Source: Iris pallida (lineage: Eukaryota; Streptophyta; Magnoliopsida; Asparagales; Iridaceae). Taken from it: a stretch of 64,000 bases of DNA. The translations under genes were made by a program, and so were the position numbers. The DNA lies in NCBI GenBank assembly GCA_029216955.1, contig JANAVB010002199.1, positions 11,484,585-11,548,584 of the forward strand. Reading direction: 5' to 3'. Below are positions 35,781 to 47,555 of the stretch, piece after piece. The notes below the pieces were generated by a model. It saw only the letters and a program-made list of their open reading frames with translations. It was not told the origin of the DNA and made no database searches. Each line of letters opens with the position of its first letter. Within the stretch, counting starts at the first letter, position 1.

Positions 35781-37349
35781 GTAGAAGCATGGAAAAGAGC
35801 AGAAAAGTCCATGCGACCCAAAACAGAGGGAGTCCCATGCGGTTCAAAGAATCTCTTAAAGCTTCATGGGGCTCAAGAGTCCTTTAGAGCTTCATGCGGC
35901 TCAAAAGTCCTTCAGAGCCTCATGCGGCTCAAAAATCCCTAATAGCTCCATGCGGCTCGGGTAAAAGCCACGTGGCCCTATGCGGTTCGCCTTCACAGCT
36001 GGCCATCAAGCAGCGGCCTCATTTAATGCTCTGACGTAGCACAGCAGCTCTGACATAAAGGTGAATTGACAGCTCTGACATAAAGCTGCAATGATGACTC
36101 TGACATAATGGCACGCTTCTAGGGAAACGAAGAAAATCTTTAGACAGTTGGCACAGTTCACCAATTCCAAGAAATTTCTTCATACGGATCGCCTGTGTGA
36201 CCTTAATGCGGCTCGGTTATGAGGCCACCCTCATGCGGCTCGGTTATGAGGCCACCCTCATGCGGCTCGGTTATGAAGCCACCCTCATGCGGCTCGGTTG
36301 TGAGGCCACCCTTATGCGGCTCGGTTGTGAGGCCACCCTCATGCGGTTCCGATTTTGGGAAGCCACACCCATACGACTCTGACACGTGGCCACTCTTATA
36401 CGGTTTGGTTGGGGGCTACCCCCATGCGGCTGCTACTCCCATGCGGCTCGGATCATGGGGGCCACCCTCATGCGGCTCGGATTAAGGGGCTTCCATGCGG
36501 TTCAGATAAGGCCACCCTTATGTGGCTCTGACACGAGGCCACACTCATGCGGCTCAACTATAACAGTCCTCCATGCGGCTCGCAGCAGTTGGGACACGTG
36601 GCAGAATTTGATCAAATCTTAACAACTCAGATTCATGGCAAATTGACATAACAGGCAGTTGGGACACGTGGCAAGAGATTGACCAAGATTTATTTACTTG
36701 GATTTACTGATGTCTACAAATCATCACAAAACAGATTTGGTGCAATCAACATTAACTGTCCAGATCGATTTGTTCCAATCAACATTAACTGCTCAGATTT
36801 GTTGCAATCAACATTAATTGTCCATACAGATTCGGTATAATCAACATTAGCTGCCCAGATTTGTTACAATCAATATTGACGGCCCAGATTGATTTTTAAC
36901 CAATAAGATCAAGGCTAATCTTCACCAAATCCTTAACCGCCCACTTTTTAAGGAGCAATTACTACACACCCTACTTATCCCAAAGCCCTATAAATAGCAA
37001 GGTGCTATTCCCTTGCAAAACACTCAGAGACTGGTTGGACACCGAAAAAAGACAGAGGAGACACGCACAGAGAGAGCGGCAGCGCATAGAAGGATCTTCC
37101 CACACATCCCGAGAGCATTTCTTCACCAGAGTCAAGGCTACGTCCGATCGTCCAAGGAGTAAGGCAGAGTTGTCGTCACTCTCCCGAGCCTCTACCGTCA
37201 CCTCCCAGAAAAACTAAATAATTGTACTTAGATTGCTGTACCTAGGTGTTCATCCCTAGGCTTTCTTTGTACGAGCGAGTTTGTGTTGTGAAGTAAAAGT
37301 CCAGTCCTTTCATAAAACTATTCTGTTCTTTTATAATCAATGGAAAACA
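35781..37349 (+). repeat. 3' LTR of the Tat-like element
   Basis: 1569 bases, TGTAGAAGCATGG to AATGGAAAACA, matching the solo LTR at 2586-3959 in reverse. U3 holds a dense array of CATGCGGCTC motifs (about 25), CACGTGGC G-boxes (for example 35968, 36380, 36594, 36662) and, at 36740-36895, five imperfect copies of a 33-base unit containing CAATCAACATTAACTG. TATAAATA is at 36989-36996, then a leader to 37349. Open frames in the array (36197-36622) are repeat artefacts. Confidence 0.9.
36206..36345 (+). repeat. 27-base tandem repeat in the Tat-like U3
   Basis: Five near-identical head-to-tail units starting ATGCGGCTCGGTTATGAGG at 36206, 36233, 36260, 36287 and 36314, then a diverged sixth. The solo LTR has the motif only as dispersed copies, so the array expanded in this copy. 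Confidence 0.85.
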
Positions 37350-39235
37350 ACAGCGATACATCCGGAAAGGGATTGGGATACATCTTGATGCAGTGTATGG
37401 TCGTGTAGTAGTACACGCATCGAGACAATTGAGAGTACACGAGAAGAATTATCCAACCTACGATCTAGAGCTTGTAGTAGCCATCCTTGCCTTGAAGCTT
37501 TGGAGACATTACTTGTACGACGAGAAGGTAGACATCTATATTGATCATAAGAGCCTCAAGTATGTTTTTACACAAAAAGAGTTGAACTTGCGACAACGGT
37601 ATTGGTTGGAGCTAATGAAGTATTATGAGATCGAGCTACATTATCATCCGGGCAAGGCTAATATTGTAGAAGACGCGTTAAGCCGTAAGCCCATGGCTCA
37701 TTTCTTGACCACACAGAAGGAGTTGATAGAAAACTTGCAGAAGCTTGGTGTTGAAGTCGTATTGCCAAAAGCTAATAGCGTATTAGCCAATCTTCAAGTG
37801 CAATCATCGCTAGTAGAGAGGATCAAGACAGCATTACCTACAGATGCTAGATTCGAACAACTTAGAGAGAGGACCGAAGCAGAAGAGCAGACGGGATTGA
37901 GGATTCATCCCGATGGGACATTACGATATGGTGATCGTCTTTATGTTCCAAACGGAGAGCTAAGACAGGAGTTGATGGCCGAAGCACATAACTTGACTTA
38001 CTCCATACATCCCGAAGGAACTAAAATGTACCGGGACTTGCGACAGTACTATTGGTGTCACGGAATGATACAGAAAATAGCTCGTTTCGTAGCCAAGTGT
38101 TTGGAATGCCAATAAGTGAAGGCAGAGCACCAGAGGTCAGCTGGATTATTGCAGCCGCTCCCTATTTTTGAGTAGAAGTGGGAGCACATCACCATGGATT
38201 TCGTCATAGGAATTCCTCGGAGTCCTAGTAGATGAGATGTCGTCTGAGTGATTGTTGATAGACTTGCCAAATCAGCCCACTTCTTACCTTTTAGAGTAGG
38301 CCAGTCCACCGAAGCCTTGGCGGAGAAGTACAGGAAGCAAATAGTGAAGCTACACGGTGTGCCAGTTAGTATCATATCGGACCGAGATTCGAGGTTTACC
38401 TCACACTTTTGGAGAAGCATGCAAGAAAGTTTGGGTACCCGTTTGAAGTTTAGCACGACGTATCACCCGCAGACGGATGGCCAGTCAGAGCATACTATTC
38501 ATACGCTAGAAGATATATTGAGAGCGTATATACTTGACTTTGGCGGATCATGGGAAGACCACCTTCACTTGTGTAGTTTATTTAAAACAATAGCTATCAA
38601 GCGAGCATTCAGATGGCTCTGTTTGAAGCATTGTAGTAGGAAGTATCGATCAGTTATTTATTGGAGCGACATCGAAGAGCGACAATTATTGGGTCCCGAG
38701 TTGGTTGTGAGCACGGTAGAGAAGGTGAAGAAGATAGAAGACCACCTGCGAGCTGCGCAGGATCGACAGAAGTAGTGGGCAGATTATCATCGTCGACCCT
38801 TGGAGTTCAAAGAAGACGACCATTTCTTCTTAAAGATATCCCCGACTAGAGGCACGGTTCGATTCGGAGGATGCGGCAAGTTGAGTCCAAGATACATCGG
38901 CCCTTTCGATATCTTGGAACGAGTTGGAGAAGTTACCTATAGATTGGCGTTGCCACCGTCGCTAGAGGGAGTACATGACGTATTTCATGTGTCGCAGGTG
39001 AGGAGATACGTGGCAGACATCAGTCATGTGATTGATCACTCCGAAATTACCGTTGGTCCGAGCTTGGCGTACCAAGAGCAACCGATAGGTATGCTTGATC
39101 GTCGAGTGAAGATGTTGCAAAATCAATCTATTCTATTGGTTCGCATGGCATGGAAGCATCACTCGCCAGGAGTGTCTACTTGGGGGCACGAGGGCGACAT
39201 TCGAAACCGCTACCCTCATTTGTTCGAAAACCAAT
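37350..39235 (+). pseudogene. gypsy-3 pol: RNase H, integrase, chromodomain
   Basis: Starts within RNase H ([14 protein letters not shown]); a frameshift near 37392 leads to a 240-codon frame with [33 protein letters not shown] and [17 protein letters not shown], then integrase zinc-finger region ([16 protein letters not shown]). After a TAA at 38113 come further stops and TMDFVIGIP, ISDRDSRFTSHFW and DGQSEHTIHTLED, the three acidic catalytic residues being kept. The C-terminus has GGCGKLSPRYIGPF, VFHVSQVRRYV and LVRMAWKHHSPGVSTWG, the chromodomain-type end. It also shows the continuous [15 protein letters not shown] that the solo LTR breaks in gypsy-1. Confidence 0.92.
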
Positions 39236-40060
39236 CACTACCAAAATTTATCGTTTTAGCGGCGGCCGCATCCGTCGCTAAGATGACGATAATTACAATT
39301 AGCGGCCGAATACCGACGGATATTGGTCAAAAACATCCGTCGGCAATCAGTTCGTCGCTAATAACCTTCCGTCGCTAAGTTGTCGTCACATGACGGATTA
39401 GCGACGGATAGTCGACGTTACAATTCAAAGACTTAGCGACACGTTCCCGACGGATTCCCGTCCATTTCAACTATTAAGTATTGAATTGTGTAGGAAATAG
39501 CGACGTAACTTTCCGTCGGTAACCCGTCGTAACAGCGTATCAGATCGTATCGATCCGTCACTATGCCGTCGGTATCCGTCGGTAATTAACGACGGAGTTG
39601 CGACGATTTTATGACGGACTATCCGTCGATCAGGTTCTGGAAATGCTTGGCATTTCCAGCACCATGGCGACGGAATAGTCGTCGCGGACCCGTCGCGGAC
39701 CCGTCGCTACCGCGACTCAACAGCGACGAATTACTGACGGATTATCTATCGCCATGGTTCTGGAAATGTCATGCATTTCCAGAACCATGGCGACGGATAG
39801 CCAGTCGCTAAGCCGTCGTCAATTACAGCGACGGTTTAGCGGCTGGTTATCCGTCGCCCGGGCGACGACGTGTCCGTCGCTGTTCCGTCGAAGCTTATAC
39901 CACCAGAACGTTGTCGACGGATAATCCGTCGCTAATCCGTCGCTGCCTGGAAACAGTTTAAAAACTCCAGATAGCGACGGATTATCTGTCGAAAACCCAT
40001 CGGCAACTGGGAATATCCGTCGCTAAACGGTCACAAGTCCGTCGCTAACAGGGTTTTTTG
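39236..40060. repeat. CACTA-2 left subterminal repeats
   Basis: About 800 bases with dozens of CCGTCGCTA/TAGCGACGG units in both directions. Within them is a near-perfect hairpin with 20-base arms (39749-39768 and 39774-39793, loop TCATG) and a weaker related one at about 39630-39660 (CTGGAAATGC/GCATTTCCAG). Confidence 0.92.
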
Positions 40061-40370
40061 GGAAAAAAAATTGCAGCACTTTCCCTGTTCACAAATATAT
40101 GCATAAACCAAACCAATATATAATGCACACCAATTATCCAACAATCACACAGACCAAATATATAATGCACACCAATTATCCAAGAATCACATAGACCAAG
40201 TAATGCACATACGACCAATTATCCAAGAATCACAGACCAAACCAAATTAATAGAAAGTAAATATCAATTATCCTAAAGAGTAACATAATATCCGGTGCTA
40301 TAAGCCGATTATAGCACAATTAGTTCAAAGCTCTCACAAATAATCCAAATTTTCTTAATACAATATTTTA

Positions 40371-42332
40371 AGAAGAAGAAGGTCGATTGTCCGTTCCCGT
40401 ATTCGACCGACGCATATACTCCTCCACAAGGTACGGAGGCAAGGAGTCGTAGACAACACTCGGAAGTCGGCGAAGCTGCTCTGGGGACATGAGATCCATG
40501 AGTGCCGTCACAGCCGTGGGCGGTAGCACAGGGGCTTCAGGGTTGAAAGAAAGATAGCCCACGGAAGACGGACCGACACCTGCAGTCGACGGACCAGTAG
40601 AAGACGGACGAGCACCATCAGCAGACGTACCGGCAGCAGCAGACGGACCGGCAGCAGACGGACCGGCAGCAGCAGACGCAGGCGAAAAGTGCGTGGCAAA
40701 TTGCTTCCGCAAGGATGACACCGCCTCGTGCAGCTGCGTAAGCTGCGACCTAACATCATCGTCTGCCCGGGCCACGGGAGGAGGCGGTGTCGGTGGAAAT
40801 CTCTGCGTCGCCATATGCAATGGCCCTAGGGAGCCGACTCCGTACAGGTACCCTTTCTTAAAGCCGCCGACGATATCTACGAACAAGTCGTTCCGAGCGG
40901 CCAAAGAAGAGGGCATCCGGAAGGGCGTCGTTTCACCGACATCCTCGATGTCAGGTAACTGAGCCCGACTAAGGGCCTCACGATACACAGCCTATCAAAT
41001 GAATGTGTTTATATTATAAGATTTACCTAAGTTGTAATCTAAATCCTATGTTTCACTAAGTTAAGTGTGAATCCTAAGTTTACCTAAGTTATAGTCCGAA
41101 TACTTTTAATTCTAACGTTAATCTCATAATCATAAGTACTTACATCAGTCTCCTTGGCCCTCTCGTCGACGAAGCTCCCGTCCTTCCGTCTTTTGTGCGT
41201 ATGCTGGAAGACGTCGTGCATGGTGACCGATTCTGGCACCCTTCCCTCCTTCACCGCCCGTTGGGCCTGCATACGAAATTTGCGTAGAAACTAATTAACT
41301 CCTTTAATTAATAATACCTAATTTGATAGTGAAATAAATTTACGGTTGCTCACCAGATCTGTAAGTGTCACTGCGTGAGACCTTGATCCCCCCGTATGAA
41401 GGCCCGCGGCAGATCGGTTCACCTTCGCCTTCGTCGTTTCTCCTTGTATGCAGGGTTATCCATCATGCCTAAGAGGTCCTCATAATAGTCCTGTCGGATC
41501 CAATTCGGCCTCATATGCCCCATCTTTACGTCATGAATCATATCCCGTATCTTCTTCGAGCATGCGCTTCGGTAGGTCCTGCGGATCCCCTCCTCGCGAT
41601 GGGGGGGCCACCAGTACGTTCTCTAACACAGAAAATCAATTATCAGGTAATTTACAAAATGGTTGATTAAAGAATCACATAGACTTAACCAAAAAAATAT
41701 AGATATATACCCTCAACTCGTCGAGCCAGACGTACTACTCGGTTGGGGGCACTGACGTAAAGTTGAGGTAAGGACCGTGGAAGTTAGCCCTGATAATTTC
41801 TCCAAGGGCCCTGCCAACATTAAACGGAAAAAACCTACAAAGAAGAAATGACTGGATTATTAACTTGAATAAATGAAAGAAATTTAATAAATTAACTTAA
41901 ATTTACTTACGAGGTCCCCGCGGGCCATAGCTCTCGTCGGAACTCGCCTCTCGGCCTCTCTGGTGCCGTCGGAGGATCCGCGGGTCCGCGTATGTACTCC
42001 CCAGTAACCGGATGGAACCGAGTATGGGGGTACTCCGGGGCCCACTGTGCAGTAACTGGGGCATCCCCTGGTGGATCCGCTGCTGGTGGTTCCGATAGCG
42101 GATCGGATCCGCTATCGGATTCGGACTGATGCCTCGATGAAGTTGTCGATCGAGGGCGGGATGCGTCTGTGCCCGGGGTACTCTCCGGGTCGGGCTCGCT
42201 CGATGGGGTCACATCCCGGGAACTCTGAACGCGACCACGACCACTAGCACCAGTACGACCACGACCACGACCTGCACCACCACCACCACCACCACCACCA
42301 CGACCAGCACCACGACCACGGCCAGTCATCAT
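40371..42332 (-). pseudogene. CACTA-2 second protein (TNPA-like), with lesions
   Basis: ATG at 42332 (MMTGRGRGAGRGGGG). Exon 1 is 42332-41911 (Gly/Arg-rich start, then acidic Ser/Pro, then YPHTRFHPVTGEYIRG). Exon 2 is 41834-41711 (FPFNVGRALGEIIRANFHG). Later exons are about 41624-41360 (TYWWPPHREEGIRRTYRS, PAYKEKRRR), 41272-41150 (QAQRAVKEGRVPES, KRRKDGSFVDERA) and 40988-40371 (SLAARNDLFVDIVGG ... PPYLVEEYMRR). The layout parallels the second gene of CACTA-1. A TAG in exon 2 (TE*YVWL) and a frame break near 41440 disable it. Ala/Gly/Pro repeats in the last exon are low complexity. Exon edges after exon 2 are approximate. Confidence 0.8.
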
Positions 42333-42578
42333 GACCTGTAAATAGAACACATAAACATAATTAACAATATGAAAGTGTAAATAGATATAAAAAACTAAAC
42401 TAAAATATACATACCACCAGTAGGGAGACGAGTGCCGCCGCGACGAAAAAGACTAGGAGTGCCATTTGCAATAAGTAAATAATCGAATGAAAAAAACATG
42501 AATTCACGTAATTGCTTTTATGAGGTCAAACTTAATTCACGTAATTGAAAGTGTTTTTACTATACAACAATATTTAAC

Positions 42579-45500
42579 CTAATCATCGTCTTCGTTCTCA
42601 TCCTCGGCCTCGTCTTCATCATCATCCTCCTCATCCTCATCCTCATCCTTATCTTCATCGTCGATTTCATCTGTATCCTCATCCCCATCAAATTCTTCTT
42701 CTTCTTCTTCTTCTTCTTCTTCTTCTTCTTCTTCTTCTTCTTCTGTCTCAAAATTTGGGATAAGACGCCTCTTTCTCCCTTGGTTGACAGCTAAGTCTTG
42801 TGTATCAACCTCTTCCTCCCCTCTATTTTCCTCAACAATATCTTCAACATCCATTGTATCTGAGTGTTGTCCCAAGTATTGGGACTTTTCGATCTGGTCC
42901 TCTTGGTATGCTGGGTCTCCAACGTTGAATGTATTTCTAGATTTAATCTTGCATACTGCCCACCAGTCAAATCGATCTCTACGACGCCTTGGGTAGCTTG
43001 TATAGTAGACTTGAACAGCCTGATTTGCTATTGTAAATGTATCGGACCCTCTATACCTCCTGCGATGATTTATATCGACGAATCCAAATTGTTTATCGAT
43101 TCTCCAACCGATATTTGGTGTCGTATTGAACCACTCACATTTGAACATCACAATATGCATATCATGTGGGCCAGTATATTGTAAATCTACAATATCCCGA
43201 AGCACTCCATAATAGTCAAAGTTCGGCTCGTCGTCATAGACGGTGCCTCTTATGCAAACACCGGAATCCTTGGTATTGATGCCGTCATTGATAAATTCGA
43301 TATTTATAGCATTCTGAGTTGACTTAAACCTGAAGCCATTAACGACATAGCCTGGCTAAGTCTTTATTTGCTTCTTCGGTCCCAGTGCCAGATAACGAAC
43401 ACTCTCATGAGTGAGTGTTGTTTCAGGCAATAAAACCTGTAAACAAATATTTATAATTTAAATGTTTCAGATTATATATTAATAATCTCAATTATAATTA
43501 CAGTTACTTACGTATTTGCGAAACCATGACGGAAATGTACAATCAACCTCTCTTTGAAGTCCCTCATCGGTAATATCGGGTCTCCTCATTTTGATTTCAT
43601 CTCTAAATACACTATTAGAGAAAATAAGAATATATAAGTGTAGTCACTTACTTCATCAAATTCGAGATTATAACGATATTTAGTGTACTGACTTACTTCT
43701 CCAAATCTCTCACTTCTTGTATGTCACAGTTTAACAAGACATATCGGTGAGCGACATCATACTCGTCGTCTGTCAACCACCGTCTTTTACTAGCCCCAAC
43801 AGGCTTGCCCCTTACATTGAATATTCCTCCATCCTCAACGTCCTCGTCATTCCTTTGAGGTCTATTTCGATTTGTTTTAACATAAGTATCGAAATAAATG
43901 GAGCAGAAGTTTGAAACCTCTTCGATAAGATATGCTTCGTATATCGAAGCCTCTACATGAGCTTTGTTGCCAACTTTCTTCTTTAGATGGTGTAGATATC
44001 TAGAGAGACAAATTATCTTGAGAATTAAGAAAGAATTTTAAAATAAATAGAAATTCAGCTTAAATTATATCGATATTTATGTACCTTTCAAATGGGTACA
44101 TCCATCGATAATGAACAGATGCACCGACACGGGCTTCGTATGCTAGATGAATCGATAGATGTTCCATGCTGTCGAAGAAGCCAGGAGGAAATATTTTCTC
44201 CAACTTGCAAATTGTTAAGATAATCTTCTCCTCAAGTTCAACCATGTGTTGCACAGTCAACTTAGTTGAACAAATATCCCTAAAAAATATTGATAGTTCG
44301 GCCAACGGAACCCATACAGCAGAAGACAACAACTCTTTCAAAGCAATGGACAGTAATCTTTCCATAAACACGTGGCAGTCATGACTCTTCATTCCCGTTA
44401 GCTTGCGTTCATTGAGGTCAACGCATCTAGACAAATTTGACACATAGCCGTCGGGAAATCTTAAAGTAGATACCCACTTGCAGATTATTAATCTATCTTC
44501 TTTGCTCAATGTGTATTGTGCTATCGGCTTACTTAATTGTCCAGCAGCTCCCCTTTGTATCAAGTTCAGATAAGGACGCTTGCATATCTCGGCAATGTCT
44601 TGTCTTGCTTTTGGAATGTCCTTCGTCTTTCCTTTAATGTCCATGACGGTATTGAAGACATTATCGAACACATTCTTTTCGATATGCATAACATCAAGAT
44701 TATGCCTTATAAGATTATCTTTCCAATAAGGCAAGTCCCAGAAGATACTCCGTTTGGTCCAGTTATGGGTTTGTCCGAACCCATCGACACGATTGTTCGA
44801 TGGATCTTCCATTACAGTGGGAAAATCCTTTACATCTTCCCAAATATCGTATTCCGACAATCTGGCAGGCGGATGAGAAAATTCTTGTTTTCCAGCTCTG
44901 AATGCGTCCTTGTTCTTTCTCCAAGGATGACTCGCGGGCAGAAATTGACGATGACAATCAAAGAAAGAAGTTTTTCCTCCATGCTTAAGGCGGAACGCCT
45001 TACTATTTTGTATGCATATCGGACAAGACAGGGTGCCGTGAGTACTCCATTCCGACAGCATACCGTATGCGGGAAAATCATTGATTGTCCACATCAGTGA
45101 AGCTCTCATCTGAAAGTTCTGTTTCCTGGAAATATCATACGTCGTGACGCCGATCTCCCACAGCTGTTTTAGCTCATCCACCAACGGCTGTAAATATATA
45201 TCGATATTCTTCGTCAGATTTTTGGGACCCGGTATGATAGTTGTCAAGAACATATAAGGAGTCTTCATACATATCCATGGTGGCAGATTATAAGGGGTCA
45301 GAATGACCGGCCAGCAGGAGTATTGAGATCCCGACTGCCCGAAAGGGGCGAATCCATCAGAACATAGCCCCATGTGTACATTTCTGGGCTCTGCAGCAAA
45401 ATCCGGATGGCAAAAATCGAAATATTTCCACGCCTCTCCATCCGAAGGATGTGACAATTCTCCATCGTTTTTTGTGCATTCTTCGTTGTGCCACGTCATG

Positions 45501-46016
45501 TGTTCTGCTGTATTCTGAGACATATACATCCTCTGCAAGTGCTTCGTGATCGACAAGTAATACATATTCTGAGACATATACATCCTCCGGATCAAAATTA
45601 GGCCCTGCCGCGTCGTACACCATATCTCGTACAAGGTTCTGTACGTCTCCATAATCAACGGAGCATTCGTCGTCATCGACGACAAAATCCGCTGCAGCAT
45701 TATCATCAAAAGCATAAGTAGCAGCATTCGCAACCTGTCTTTCGGTATATAGTTCACCTTGCGATGACCACAGGTCGTAATCACGTACGAAACCCTTACG
45801 GGTCAAATGATCTCTTACACTCACCACTTCTTCGTAACGTCTATTACGATAATTACGACATGGACACTTGATTTTGTTACCGTCCATAAACTGAGCTTTG
45901 CTCATGGCATACTTAAGAAACACTTCCACGCCTGCCTGAAAATCGTCACTCACACGTATTCTGCTCTCGTGTTGTCGTTTGTACATCCATGTACGATCAA
46001 CGAAATAACGATCCAT
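42579..46016 (-). pseudogene. CACTA-2 transposase (TNPD/TNP2), two main lesions
   Basis: ATG at 46016 (MDRYFVDRTWMYKRQ). The N-terminal associated domain (FMDGNKIKCPCRNYRN, VRDHLTRKGFV) is followed by a frameshift near 45510, where a 23-base segment is duplicated (about 45512 and 45567). The TNP2 domain follows (HMTWHNEECTKNDGEL, LCSDGFAPFG, GQTHNWTKRSIFWDLPYW, LDVMHIEKNVFDNV, MKSHDCHVFMERLL, HLSIHLAYEA). Exon junctions are clear at 44085/43999, 43697/43613 and about 43513/43437. The last exon has a TAG at about 43354 (KT*PGYV), the DUF4216-type FKCEWFN and DWWAVCKIKSRNTF, and an acidic tail from a (TTC)n tract. It should cut and join the element ends with the second protein; here it is probably inactive. 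Confidence 0.92.
42693..42744 (-). repeat. (TTC)n microsatellite coding a Glu run
   Basis: Seventeen TTC units give a run of Glu in the transposase acidic tail. CACTA-1 has a mixed Glu/Asp tail here instead, so the run is a later expansion. Confidence 0.9.
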
Positions 46017-46180
46017 CACAGATTAGATGTAAAAATCTGTATAGTAAGACAAACTAAACAGAATTAGTATATAATCATGTAACTGGTGGATCCGCTAGTA
46101 TTCTAGCTCGAGAAGAGAAAAATATAAAAACAATTGTTACTAGTAGTTCGATACCGATACCGATAGTTCGATACCGATAG

Positions 46181-46572
46181 CATGGTTTAAAGTATCGGCC
46201 GATACCGATCCGATACGGTCGATACCGATACGGTTTGGCATGTTCCGATCCGATACCGACCGATACCAAATATTGACCGATACCGACTATATATGGGGGT
46301 CTTTGTTCCGGTCAATTCGGTAAAACCAATCGGTAAGGGTGACTACTATTTCATATAATTTCAAAACTACTAAGAAATAACGCTGAAATACTTAAAATTA
46401 TGCCTACATGTATAAAATATATGTTTTTAAATGTAAATAATTTATTAATAATTATTTGTTTTCCGATACCAAAGTTCGATGCTCCGATACGATACCGCCG
46501 ATACTACCGATATCGCCGATACCAATACTCATAGGAATAGTCCGAAACCGATTCCGATGATTGTGAACCTTG
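46181..46572. mobile_element. hAT-type MITE rich in CCGATAC repeats
   Basis: 392 bases from CATGGTTTAAAGTATCGG to GATTGTGAACCTTG, imperfect terminal inverted repeats, flanked by ACCGATAG at 46173-46180 and 46573-46580. An 8-base duplication fits hAT. Because ACCGATAG also recurs in the neighbourhood, the duplication could be chance. Both ends consist of degenerate CCGATA units and the middle is AT-rich; no coding capacity. Confidence 0.6.
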
Positions 46573-47082
46573 ACCGATAGTGCGATACCGATACCGATAC
46601 CGATAGTGCGATACCGATACCAAACTAAGTCAATCTATCTATTTCTAAATTGCAAGAGTCCACTTCTAGGATATGGGAGCTATATCCTAAATATCTAGTC
46701 TAAATTAACTTGGTTAGGATACTAGAGTGTCCTTATTATCTAGCAAGCACTACCTTAGTCTAGTCACACTAGCGTTAATTACCTATAATTCCTACCATGT
46801 CTACAATCACACATTACACCCCAAGCCGTCATGCATGCTAATTATAATAGGCACATATATATATGTATATCACAGTTAGATGTATAGACCATGAACACAA
46901 ACACTGACTTATGCAGATGAAGAACTCGCACTGTCCTTGACACAGTGAACATATACACCATGAACCCAAATGCCATATTCACATTTACTAATCCAAACAC
47001 CACCAAACTAATAGATAACACCCAATATGGATAACACATTATTTAGCCAATATATAAATTAGATGAAATTGATAAGCAAAGC
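46573..47082 (-). other. CACTA-2 5' intron/leader region
   Basis: After some CGATACCGATA repeats (to about 46622) this is plain AT-rich sequence between the transposase start and its upstream leader. No gene seen. Confidence 0.5.
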
Positions 47083-47420
47083 CCCCCGCCGCCCCCGACC
47101 AAAGCCCGCCGCCCCAAGCCCGCCGCCCAGCCCCCGACGCCCCCGCCCCAAGCCCGCCGCCCAGGCCCCGACGCCCCCGCCCCAAGCCAGCCGCCCAGCC
47201 CCCAACGCCCCCGCCCCAAGCCCGAATGTCCCCAAGCCCGCCGCCCCCGCCCCAAGCCAGCCGCCCATCCCCCGATGCCCCCGCCCCAAGCCAGCCGCCC
47301 AGCCCCCGACGCCCCCGCCCCAAGCCCGAATGTCCCCAAGCCCGCCGCCCCCGCCCCAAGCAGCCGCCCAGCCCCCGACGCCCCCGCCCCAAGCCCGAAT
47401 GTCCCCAAGGCCGCCGCCCC
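47083..47420. repeat. GC-rich minisatellite in the CACTA-2 leader
   Basis: About ten imperfect units of 30-33 bases built from CCCCCGCCCCAAGCC and CGCCGCCCAGCCCC. Open in several frames on both strands, giving Pro-rich or Gly-rich false ORFs. Followed by GA-rich sequence (47450-47565) ahead of the subterminal repeats. Confidence 0.85.
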
Positions 47421-47524
47421 TGCTGCCCCTACGTCGACACCGCGACACAGAGAGATAGAGAGAGAGGAGATTACCTTCGGGAGAGAGAGAGGAGAGGACG
47501 CCGTCGCCGTTCACGAAGCCGCGC

Positions 47525-47555
<31 letters not shown>

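Larger units (their letters stand above)
15066..37349 (+). mobile_element. Tat-like LTR retrotransposon (3' part), host of CACTA-1 and copia-1
   Basis: The 3' LTR is 35781-37349, preceded by a polypurine tract GAAGGAGGTCT. The internal region in view is 15066-15708 plus 34958-35780, the two halves being separated by copia-1. CACTA-1 is inserted at the left. The internal part holds no gag or pol but a gene on the opposite strand, which is the arrangement described for extra antisense ORFs of plant Tat-lineage Ty3/gypsy elements, between pol and the 3' LTR. Assignment to Tat rests on that layout, not on pol sequence. Its right boundary falls in gypsy-3 RNase H, so the target flank should be ACAGC (37350-37354). 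Confidence 0.7.

Noticed and set aside
36206..36345. Regularly spaced repeats resembling a CRISPR array
   Set aside because: Units are contiguous 27-base tandems without unique spacers, in a plant LTR.
36197..36622. Open frames with MRLGYEAT-type repeats in the Tat-like LTR
   Set aside because: They come from a 27-base tandem (a multiple of three) and are open on both strands; no start context or family.
42560..42751. Lys-rich frame over the (TTC)n tract
   Set aside because: Frame-shifted shadow of the acidic tail of the CACTA-2 transposase.
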